Origin: Strigops habroptila
Taxonomy: Eukaryota; Chordata; Aves; Psittaciformes; Psittacidae
Direction: 5' to 3'
Length of the DNA: 64,000 bases
Assembly: GCF_004027225.2 (NCBI RefSeq)
Contig: NC_044282.2
Span: 66,263,225-66,327,224 of the forward strand
The translations under genes and the position numbers were made by a program. This document shows, one piece after another, positions 47,819 to 59,621 of the stretch. Each line of letters begins with the position of its first letter. Positions within the stretch are counted from its first letter, which is position 1. The notes under the pieces are model-generated. The model was not told where the DNA came from. It saw only the letters and a program-made list of their open reading frames with translations, and made no database searches.

Positions 47819-48045
47819 TACGACGAGCTGCCCCACTACGGCGGCATGGAGGGGGTGGGCATCCCCACCACCATGTACGGGGACCCCCACGGCGCCCGCC
47901 CCATGCAGCCCGTCCACCACCTCAACCACGGGCCGCCGCTCCACTCGCACCAGTACCCGCACGCCGCGCACGCCAACGCCATGCCCCCCGCCATGGGCGC
48001 CTCCGTTAACGACGCCCTCAAGAGAGATAAAGATGCCATCTACGG
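47819..48045 (+). CDS. MEIS1: MEIS1 coding exon 2 (residues 5-80)
   Basis: The exon has 227 bp: 75 codons plus two bases of the Gly80 codon, phase 2 at the donor (TACGG, then GTAGGT). It encodes the variable N-terminal segment starting YDELPHYGG. This includes a histidine-rich part ([17 protein letters not shown]) and ends with the invariant [14 protein letters not shown] that opens the MEIS homology region. The QYPH and HSH pattern and lack of the MEIS2 insert favour MEIS1. The first 62 codons all end in G or C, unlike exons 3-6. About ten residues (7, 15, 21, 29, 32, 53, 56, 60, 62, 65) differ from mammalian MEIS1 as I recall it, mostly to Ala, Pro, Gly or Glu. Confidence 0.97.
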
Positions 48046-50286
<2,241 letters not shown>

Positions 50287-50337
50287 ATCCGAGCAGAGAA
50301 ACCCCTCTTTTCCTCTAATCCTGAACTGGATAACTTG
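50287..50337 (+). CDS. MEIS1: MEIS1 coding exon 4 (residues 128-144)
   Basis: This 51-bp exon encodes IRAEKPLFSSNPELDNL, ending at TTG, then GTAAGA (phase 0). It links the two halves of the MEIS homology region and joins in frame with AKQ of exon 3 to give the invariant AKQIRAEKPLF. Exons 4 and 5 have the same length (51 bp), so skipping either or both would keep the frame but remove part of the PBX-binding domain. Confidence 0.97.
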
Positions 50338-51171
50338 GTAAGAGTTAACACTACTTCTTCCTCTCCCCACCCCCACCCCACCACCCTCCCTTCCCTTCCC
50401 ATTTATTTTTTATTTTTTTTTTAAACTTCTGTGTCATCTGGAGAGGTGGTTTTGGTGGTGCTAAATTGACAATTTCTCACGTGGATCTTTATTTTTCCTT
50501 TAATTATGATGATGATGGTGATTTTTATAATTACAAGTAAATATGGTGTGGTAATTGTGTGGAAGTAAAAAAATCCCATAAGGATCTAGATAAAGAAAGA
50601 CCCATCCGAAGGGGAGCTTGCGGGCTTGATGGCAAGCTCGCCTGCCCAAGAGGAGCGTGGATTTGTCCACGCTGTAGCCAGCCCCTTCATGCACCTTTTA
50701 AGCAGCTCGATGGGAAACGTAGAGGATGGCTGTGACTGGAGATGCACCGTTGGCTAACTCACCAAAAATGAGGTCTTTTCTCTCTTTCTTTTTTTCCCTT
50801 AAGGATAAACAAATACTGTGCCTCTGCTGTAGGAGCCTTGCTCCCGCTTTCTCAAAGCGAGGAGCCAGCAATGGTGTTTAGAGGATGTTGGGGTTTTTTT
50901 TAAAGAAATGTTTATGATCCGTATAATTTAGTTGCTTCATTGCAATAGGGTTTTTTTTTTTTCTCTTTTTTAAGTTAACTCTAGATCGCTTCTCGTTAAA
51001 CAGTGCACAAAGCCACCGCTATTAAGTTTTAGTGTTATTGCCATAAATCAAAACAACTTTTTATTTACTACTAGAGAAAAGTCAAGCTACAAAGTGCGGC
51101 AGGGGCGGTTGTGGGAAATGTCCCCAAATCCAGGAATGAGATAAATACTCGTGTTGTTTGTATCTTTGCAG
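50338..51171 (+). other. MEIS1 intron 4 (834 bp)
   Basis: The intron runs from donor GTAAGA to acceptor TATCTTTGCAG, phase 0. C-rich and T-rich runs occur directly after the donor (50355-50425) and a GAT/GGT patch near 50505-50525. No extra exon is seen. Confidence 0.92.
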
Positions 51172-51222
51172 ATGATTCAAGCCATACAAGTATTAAGGTT
51201 TCATCTGTTGGAATTAGAGAAG
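51172..51222 (+). CDS. MEIS1: MEIS1 coding exon 5 (residues 145-161)
   Basis: This 51-bp exon encodes MIQAIQVLRFHLLELEK, ending at AAG, then GTAATT (phase 0). It opens the second half (HR2 or MEIS-B) of the MEIS homology region. Its leucine-rich amphipathic helix is part of the PBX-interaction surface. No change from the consensus is seen. Confidence 0.97.
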
Positions 51223-52639
51223 GTAATTTTTGTCTTTCTCTCTCTCTCTTTCTTCCTCCTCCGTTTCAGTACTGCTGAAGTTCAGGCTTCTGGTAAATTT
51301 GCATAAATGTCTTTCTTTCTGGTAATTAGTGTCAAGACCAATCTTGGCGTCCATTTCTCTTCGCAGTTTAATTACAATTTCAGCCTCTAAAACCGGGCTC
51401 TCGAACGCCCAGGCCTTGTGTTCATTGTAATACTTTACTGGCTTTGTATAAATAGTTGCAGGTCTGTGGTGCTGCAGATGAGACTCAGAATGGTTGGTTC
51501 AGCCAAGCCCCTGAAATTGTGATTTAAAAAAATAATAAAATGATTTTATTTATTTGGTGGTCGTAGGGAAGAGGCTTTGGTTGCAGTCACTTGGAATGGA
51601 GAATTTATGATTTTTTTTTTTTTTTTTAAGAGCCATCTGCAGGTCAGGCTCAGGGCGCGGATTGTCCTGTAACATTTTGCAGAGACAAAGCAGAGTTGAT
51701 AGTTGTGTTGTCTCTTGTTCCTGGGAATATTGTACACCTCCGAGCAGAAGAAAGAGATTGCAGCCTGAACGCAGAGGGTTTTTTTCCGGGTTATTTTAGA
51801 AATCTTAGGAGGGAGAATGCTAATTTCTAAGAAGGCGGTGTCATCCGAGCTCACATTAAATTGGGAGTGTGCTCTGGTTTCATGAGGATTTTTTACGTGT
51901 CATTGATAGCTGGCCTAGAAGAGAATTCCCTTTCTCCTAAAAATAAACATTTTGAGAGGTTTTTAAATAGTTGAAAAGTTTCTCGGGAGCCTCAGCCACT
52001 TTATCTAGCCATAACTGGCAGGTTGTTCTCCCTCTACCCGAAATGTCTTCAAATCTGCCCATTAATAGAGGTGGCTCAGGTACGATTCTATCGGAGCGGC
52101 TGGGGTTTTCAGGCCATGGATGCCTGTAATGTATTTCAGCCCAGTGCATCGGGATTTTTTCTTTATTCTTTTTTTTTTAATCCTTTTTTCTGTCCTCGTA
52201 CCCCTTTGGAAAGGGTTTATGATGAAATAACTGGATGAAATTAAATAGTTTACCTTAAATGTCACCCATGCAGGTCACCTCTCTAATGGCCACAGCTCCG
52301 GGAGCAGATGAATTTAACACGGGTGTTGAATATGTTGTAGCCTGTGAATCATCTTGTCACTGTCAATTTTCTGGGATATCTCTATTTTGCGAGAAAAGAA
52401 AGTTATTCCTAATTCTGGATGCGTCTAGAGGTCTCAGGGGGATAATTGCAGTGTGTTTCCCCTATTTAGGACTTTTGATGTCACAGGGGTGAAGGGGGGA
52501 GACTGGTTGCACTTGTCAATTTTACTTATGTATTCCTGATTATATTTTCTTCCTTTTTTCCTTTTTTTTTCCTTTTTCCTCCTTTCCCTCCTCCCCTCCC
52601 CTCCCCCCCCCTTTTTTTTTAACCTTTGTCATAATGTAG
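51223..52639 (+). other. MEIS1 intron 5 (1417 bp)
   Basis: The intron runs from donor GTAATT, with a TC dinucleotide run just after it, to acceptor CATAATGTAG. A polypyrimidine stretch (about 52548-52620) sits about 20 bp upstream of the acceptor AG. A T run lies near 51610-51628. No other exon was recognised. Confidence 0.92.
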
Positions 52640-52786
52640 GTACACGAATTATGTGACAATTTCTGCCACCGGTATATTAGCTGTTTGAAAGGAAAAATGC
52701 CTATCGATTTGGTCATAGACGATAGAGAGGGCGGATCAAAATCGGACAGTGAAGACATAACAAGATCAGCAAATCTAACAGATCAG
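52640..52786 (+). CDS. MEIS1: MEIS1 coding exon 6 (residues 162-210)
   Basis: The exon has 147 bp (49 codons), from [19 protein letters not shown] through [13 protein letters not shown] to TRSANLTDQ, ending at CAG, then GTATGA (phase 0). It completes the MEIS-B motif ([21 protein letters not shown]) and begins the acidic serine-rich linker. [24 protein letters not shown] (here split: [11 protein letters not shown] and [13 protein letters not shown]) is diagnostic of MEIS1 against MEIS2 and MEIS3. The remaining linker, the homeodomain and the transactivating C-terminus are encoded by exons to the right of the window. Confidence 0.98.
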
Positions 52787-54234
52787 GTATGATCTCGCCA
52801 ACGCCGCACACACTGAAATTTGTATGCAGATCGCTCGCTGGGTCACTACGCCTCCTTTTATTATTTGCATATGATTAAGTCCCTTTTAGATAAATTTCCA
52901 TCGAAATGAAAATTTTTGAATAATGTGGCTATTATTGCTTCATTAAGGCTTGCTCCCGGATTCGACCTGGTGAGATGAGCTTGTAAAAGCATCGCCTGCA
53001 AACTCGACCTGTTTCTTGTCGCTTTTAATTTTTGTCTTTATTTTATTTACCCTTTACAATAATGGAAGTGGTATCCGTGAATCGCTGGCTTCTTGGTGGC
53101 TTAGCAGAGGAAGGGCTGGAGCCGTTGCCCAAAATAAGAATAAAATCCGAGATAGGTGGTCCGGGGAGGACAGAGAGGGTTTGAAATCTAGCAAATACTG
53201 GCTATTTTCTTCCCGTCTCTACGGTTCATTAGTCCGTCTTGTCAGTTTTCCTTGGCCGAACGCTTTTAGACTTCAGTGAACATTGCTTTGTGCACGCCTG
53301 CCTGCTGCAAACGCACCCATTTTATTTTACTTAGTAGAAAAAAACCCCTAAAAAACCAACAAAACCCGCAGAAAATCAAACGGGACCCAGGTTTTAGATT
53401 CTTTTCCTTGATCATTCAAGTTTTCACACCCTCTCTTTTTAAAAAATAAAGTATTTTAACCCCAAAACTAAGCCAGGAAAGCCTTGTGTGGCTGTGACGG
53501 TGTCCAGGTTTTGCCTGGGATGGTTCAAACCTTTAATGCCGGCTGTAGCTGATGTGGGAAATGGGAATGGCTCGCGAACCTCTGGCTGTCCCCTCTCCTC
53601 TTCTCCTGTGTCTGTCCCCTCGCTGGGCTTAGGCTGGGATTCTTGCCTTTTAACGGCAGCGTTTGGGGCTAATTCAGGAGGCGCCCAGAGCTAAATTAAG
53701 CTGCTGCATGATGGAAGTGGCCGAGATTTGGCTTTTTTTTTCCCTCGAGTTGAGTGAAACTACAGTGTTTTCCCGGTCGGTTTGCTTTCTCTCAACCGAG
53801 GGGGAGCAACGCTTTGACTGCAAGAGAGGGGACCCTGAACATGCACTAAAAAAAAAGAGAAATCCCCGAGTAAAACCCCCTCAAGTTATTTCTTCTTGAT
53901 GATCAGTTTCGTAAATAGAGTCTTAGGAGCGATCAGCTCCCGACTCTGGAGGTTTCCTTTTGTTCAAGCGAGGCGCAGCCAAGCAGACAGGGTTTCCTCA
54001 GCCGTTATCGCCAGCACTGTCAGCCAGAAGTTATTTTCTGAGATTACCGACAGAAAGGTGCGTTGCCTTTGCAGCGTGGGCACTATCTGAAATATTTTCT
54101 GCTATCTGCCAAAGGCTATCGGGCTGCTGGTAGTGTCGTGACAGGGGGAGGCAGGCTTGGAGGAAAGGCATGAACTTTTACAAAGCGGGTTATGTGCGCA
54201 TGGGTGGGAGGTTTTGGTGTTTTCTCCCCCTCCA
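52787..54234 (+). other. MEIS1 intron 6, 5' part
   Basis: This begins with donor GTATGA. It is unique, moderately AT-rich sequence without recognised repeats or exons. Its low simple-repeat content is compatible with conserved non-coding sequence, which is dense in MEIS1 introns of vertebrates, but no specific element can be named. Confidence 0.7.
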
Positions 54235-55315
54235 TTTTGCTACGGAGGGCGGCGCGGCAGGGAGGTGCCAGGCAGGCCGGGGCCGCGGGAGATGCTTCCT
54301 GGGCCGCGGAAGATGCTCGGGAGATCGGCATCCCCGCGCAGCGCCTTAGAGCGAGGGGAGCCCTGCAGCGGGGTCTAGCTGAGGGACGCTCGGCTCGCTG
54401 CTGTTGAATAAAAATTGTAATCCAACAAGTCTAACTAGAAAATGGGTTTCTAAAAGCTCTGGAGTGCTGGGTACATAAAGCTATTTGAGCAAATTAAAAG
54501 AATCGCTCAGGGGCACGAATGAAATCAACACTTTAATTGCCTCCAAAATGAAGATTTATACCCCATTTTCCCAACGAATCATTATTTTATTAAAGTGAAA
54601 GCTAAAGAAATGAAGCTATAGTTTTGGGGTTATCGGGGCGGGGGATTGTGTGTTGTGTCGTCGTTCTCCCCTCCTGTCCCCCCCTTTTCTCCAGGAGCGC
54701 GGAGGTTGCGCGCCGGGCGCCGGCCCCTTTCCCGCTGCGCGGGTCCGGCTGCTCACCGCCGCGGGGCTCAGCCCCGGCACCGCTCGCTTGTAAGGGTGCT
54801 GCGCCAGCCGCGGGGGCCGGCGGCCTCCCCGGGGGCCCCGGCTCCTCGCCGGGCAGGAGGATGCGCAGCCCCGCTGCCGCTACTCGTCCGCATCTGTGGA
54901 GCTGCGGGGGGAGCGGGACTTTGCATTCCCCCGTCGGAGGGAAAAGGCGCAAAAATGCGCATCTCTCCTTCCGCTCCCCCCACCCTCCTGATCGGTGAGG
55001 CAGCGCAGGGAGGGCGGACTGCGCAAGGTGGGCCGCGAAGGTTGCGCGGGAATGAAGGGGAGTTCTATCGGGGGATGCGCGGCCGCCCGCGCCCCCGGTA
55101 AAATCCGGTGCCAAGCCTGTCCCCGGCGAGGCCGGCAGTATCTGGGCCCTAATGGTTAAATAATAAGGTGTTGAGTGCTTGTCGGTGGGGCGGCTAATGA
55201 GGATGTCGCTCCGCGGTGCGCGTTTATGGAAGCGCGGGTGCGCAGGGCCGGGTGGCGGGAGAGGGGTAGGACGAGCTGCCCCTCTGCAGCTCCTGAGAGT
55301 GGGGAAGGAGTAAGT
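54235..55315. promoter_or_regulatory. Intragenic CpG island in intron 6
   Basis: Dense CpG sequence is strongest at 54690-54930 and again at 55015-55130. It lies between AT-rich stretches about 1.5-2.5 kb after exon 6. It contains a direct near-repeat GCCGCGGGAGATGCT / GCCGCGGAAGATGCT near 54284 and 54303. An intragenic island in a developmental gene can be an alternative or antisense promoter or a Polycomb target. No TATA box or start site is evident. Long frames on both strands are explained by base composition. Confidence 0.7.
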
Positions 55316-55388
55316 ATGTAAAAGCTTTTATTATGGGTTTAATTGCATTTTCTTGTATTGTGGCAGTAAAGGTTACAGTTAACAGTTT

Positions 55389-55410
55389 GGGGGGGGGGTG
55401 GGGTGGGGTG
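55389..55410 (+). other. G-quadruplex-prone run
   Basis: Ten consecutive G are followed by TGGGGTGGGGTG. At least four G-runs separated by single T fit the canonical G-quadruplex pattern on the + (mRNA-sense) strand. Confidence 0.7.
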
Positions 55411-55439
55411 TTATTTATTGGTTTCCCCTTATTTATCCT

Positions 55440-55880
55440 TTCCTTATAGGCCCCTCAATGCCAGTGCCTTTAAGTCCCCCGGTTAATGGAAAGCAATGAC
55501 ACTAATGCTAGATTTTGCAAAGTAAAGCCCCATAACACTAACCATTGTTCCATGATTTAACTAGCTCAGTGGCAATAGGTCACTAAAATAGCATCCTTCT
55601 CCCACGGGCACGACCCCGCGGCCTGCCAGGGTGGGACCTGCAGAGTTGTTGTTTACCATTACGGCTCCAGAAGTACAAGGAGGAGTTTGGGGAGGGGGGT
55701 TTGCTGGGGATAATTGAACTCGAGATCAAGCAGGCCCCGGGACTTTTAAAAGCCCCTAGCTGAAGGATTGCACCCATCTTCAAAAGTTTCAAAATAAACC
55801 TTTTTTAATCGTTAGCTTTGCAGACATTTGCATGTTTAATTTTCAAATGTTTGGCGGAGCCTGGAAAGATTTAAAACACA
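55440..55880. promoter_or_regulatory. Candidate conserved non-coding block in intron 6
   Basis: This is unique AT-rich sequence directly after the intragenic CpG island. It has several homeodomain-type cores (GGTTAATGG, CACTAATGC, TTTAATCG) and an ATTTGCAT octamer at about 55826-55833. It has no simple repeats. The call rests on texture and motif density only. Confidence 0.3.
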
Positions 55881-58800
55881 GCTGTTGGGTGATGCGACTG
55901 GGAAAACTGCATCCCATAAAAAGAACCCCAAAGACTGTCAGATCTATCTAGTCAGATAGCAGGCGTTGAGTTTCTTAGGTAACCCTAAACTATTACCATG
56001 GGGCTGTTTTATTGAAGCCACATCACACTGGCACCCAGGTGCTCTAGTCCCAACTGTAAGAATTCCTCTATGAGAGCGTGTCTACAGAAAGCCTTTAGAA
56101 AGCCCTTTGAGGAAAACACAGTATAAAGTAGCCACCACATCCAAATAAAGTACATTAGTAGCATAAGATAGATTTTATAGGGACAAAACAGTATTTTCTT
56201 ACAGTAAATAAGCTCGTTGAGCAAATCCAAGGTATTATTACTTGACAAAAATTGTAATTTAATAATGCACAAGCCAATTACATGTGCAAAAACTTTTAAA
56301 GGCAAACCGGCAAAGAGCCAAATTCCTATAGGGACTAGGAGGGAAATGATCAAAAAATGAACATGAAATAAGACTTCCTGTAAGAAGGTCCATAATTCAA
56401 CATTATTTGACTCCACTGTCAGGGAAATTGTTGAAGGATAGTAAACTGATACTAGAGTCTCAGTTATTTTTGTTACAGTCTTAAATGTTTGCAACTGTGG
56501 CGTTTTAGATGGCCCTTCTTGGGTGATAGTATATCATATATATATGTATATAATAAAGCAACACTTCTATTTATGTTGCAATAGATATTTTTTTTATGCA
56601 CACAGTTGCAGAGTTTCTCTGAACAAAATGCAGACAGACATCAGCTTTTTTTTTTATTGGAAAAAAATTACTTAAAATGTATTCTTTATGAAGAAAGAAT
56701 CATAAACTGGAATGCAATCTGTAGCATATCTGAAGGTGGAGGAGTTGTTTAGGGAATCGACCTGCTATGTCTGGGCTAACTTTCCCAAATACTTCAAATA
56801 TATTAGCTATAACTTGCAGCCAATACAAAGATAATGCTTTGGGGGGAAAAATTACTGAGAAATACTATTTTACGTAGGGGCTTCTTTGCATGGTAAAACC
56901 ATGTATGGTTTTAAGGGGGGGAGCTAAGAATATTGATGCCTTCAGTATATGTACTCCCATATTGGAGGAACAGGGATCAAAATAATAGATGCAGTGCAGA
57001 GGGTGTAAGGTAGAATTTATTTCTGCATAATAAAAGAGTTACAGCAAAGTAGGGCTCTGAGGAGGACCAGTAAAAACATTTAAAAGACTCAAAATTTCAT
57101 TTTCTTCCTCTGACTTCATGCCACCTTGAGCCTATCCAGTTTTGGTTTGTTTTCGGGTGATTTTTTTTCTTGTGATATTTAGGGGCTGTTACCATGCCTG
57201 AGTTTGGCAGACTATTTAATGTAAAGATAGGACACTTTAATTTATATTCTGGACCCATTCACTATGGCTGAAATTGTATATAAAATTTTTTTTGCTCTCC
57301 ATTTCTTTAAGCAAGTAAATAGATTGTTAAGTAGATATGTGATTGGGTAGATTTGCTGTAATTTATGATTTCTATTCAAGAATCTTTGCTGGTTTTGTTT
57401 TGGGTTTTGTTTTTATTTAAATCATTCAACAGCCCGAATGCTGCCGTCCTTACAGCTGGGTGTAATATTTGCTGCCTTCCTTAAGCTGCCTGCTCAGGCC
57501 TAACTTCCATGTAAAGATTCTCAAGCGGAAGTTACGTTTTGTTGTAAAGGATAGTTTAATTCCCTAATATTTTGCATCTGTTTCAATATCAAACCTAGGA
57601 GAGCTGAGTTTAAACCCCAGGTAACCCTGGAACTCGTCCTAAACATTTGTGAGCGTATCCCAAAGCGTTCCCGTAAGCGGGAACTCGCAGCGTCTTTGCG
57701 TTAGGGACCATGGATTGTTATTTTGGGATAACTTGGAGCTTTGCAAGGAAGTTGTGGAAAAAATGAGGTTTACCTTCAGCTTAACCTCTATGGCTGAGGG
57801 TTTGAGTCTTCTCTGGCCGCTCGTCCACAGGTAGATATAAAGGTGATGGCTTCTGCACGTGGAAGGGTTACTGCAGCCCGGAGTGGGCAATATTAGCAGT
57901 TAAAGAAAGACAGATTATATTGTGCTCAATCAAAATAAGTAAGCATAGGTCATGCTGATAAATATCGCTTTAAAAAGTGGTGAAAATCCAGCACAGCTTC
58001 TTTAAATTAGGGAATCTTTGTTTTGTTTTGCATTTCTGCGTTTGGGGTTTTTTGGTCATGTGAGCATGCAGTTAGGAGCTATCTTGTGTAATCTAAACAA
58101 ATTTAAGAAAATAAAGAGGAGGGTTGTTTCTGGTTGTGAAGAATTTTGAAGGTTTCTGGAATTGTTTGCTTGTGGGGGTTGTATGGAAGAAGGAGAGACT
58201 GGGGTGCGCTGCCGTGTCACCTCGTGTCCTCGGCATGTTACCTTCCTCTCCTGATGCTCTGTTGCTCCAAGCAGGCTTTGACTCGCATGGCAAATTTGGA
58301 AATTACTGTTTATGTTTGGGGTTTTTTTCCTGCAATCACAGCAATATTTGGAGAGGGTAGCTCTACCAGAGTGCACATTTTGTGTTTTGCCTTGTTTGAG
58401 TATTTCTGTCCCTGATTAATGGCCCCGTGTCTAACTCACAGCTAATATTCTGTAACATGACAGAAAGACAACTTGCCAGCAGTTGGTTCAGCTCTTCTTT
58501 GCGTGCTTAGTGTGGTTGCCTTTTCCCTCATACTACCTTGAAAAGGGAAAAAAGAGAAATGTAACCTCAGAGCACAGGTGAGAGCAGAATCCCTGCAGGC
58601 CAGTGTCCTCCAGACTCCTGGGGATCCCTGGAAAGCTTCAGCCCCTCTGTGGTGATGGTGGGGGTCTGGTCTCTGTTAGTGAAGGGGGTGCTGGCACGGA
58701 GGATCCCCGTCACCTCTGCTTGCTCTGCGAGTTGCCTTGTTGGTTGTTGCCATTGTGGCTTCATGTATTTATTTTTGGGTGTATGTATCTAAGAGGTAAA

Positions 58801-59471
58801 GAGCGACGTGGAGATTTCAGGCTTACGTGGGTTGTTGTACATAAGAAGGCGATAGCACAGGCAGTGAGTGGTTTCTGGGCGTTATTGGATTTTGGAAAAG
58901 GGGGTTTGAGATTCATCGTAGACATCTGAGCAAATGTTGACAATTTAAACGCTGGCAAGGTGAATTAAAAAAAAACACCTCTGAGTTTGTCCTGAAAGCA
59001 AAGAGCCTGTTTACAATTAGGAAAAATAAAAAAATCAAAAATTTAAAGTTATAATACAGAGACTGACATTTCCTTGCTAACTTGTGGGCCATGAGGAAGG
59101 TAGGATGGAAAGAAACGGATTTATGCCCAAATTTGGCCATTCTTTTGCCAGTGTCGGGACAGGCTGTTGAAAGTCATGGTGGCTTCTTGTTTTGCAAGTG
59201 GCTTCTTCTTTTACAAATGTCTTCAAATTCAGGCCAGGTGCTTCATTGAATAAATGGGGTTTTTTCCCCCCATCGGGAGGTTATACGTTAATCATCGATG
59301 AGTTTTGGGGATGAATAAAGGGATAACTGTGAAAGGCAATGGCCCATAACACGTGGGGAGTGAGATAGGCTGATCTAATGGTTCCTGCCTGGCCTCAAAA
59401 ACTCGATGAATCTCTGGGTTTGTCCACGCAAGGACACTCAGGAGAGGTAAGACAAATTGATTGGGTGTAAA
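55881..59471 (+). other. MEIS1 intron 6, middle part
   Basis: No exon or recognised transposon is seen. AT-rich sequence prevails at 56000-57650, including a TATATA stretch near 56531-56551. The 161-codon minus-strand frame at 56009-56494 has no known domain and lies in AT-rich intronic sequence. Confidence 0.6.
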
Positions 59472-59621
59472 ATTAAAGTGCATTAGTTAAAGTGCATTGC
59501 ACTATTGTGTGGATGCTCTCATTCAGAAGTAAAGTGGCCTTAGTTCACTTTAGCCTAATCCCCTTTGGAGTAGGCCACTTTTCTTTTGAATGAGAACATC
59601 CACATTAACTTTTAGTTAATT
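59472..59621. mobile_element. Hairpin MITE-like repeat
   Basis: Arms 59508-59542 and 59571-59604 are inverted repeats matching at about 31 of 34 positions. The left reads TGTGGATGCTCTCATTCA and the complement of the right reads TGTGGATGTTCTCATTCA; both continue to AAGTGGCC. The loop is about 28 bp. The flanks also hold TTAGTTAA on the left and TTAGTTAAT on the right. This nearly full-length hairpin is the structure of a non-autonomous DNA transposon, possibly hAT-like by resemblance to sauropsid repeats I recall. The outer limits are approximate. Confidence 0.7.
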
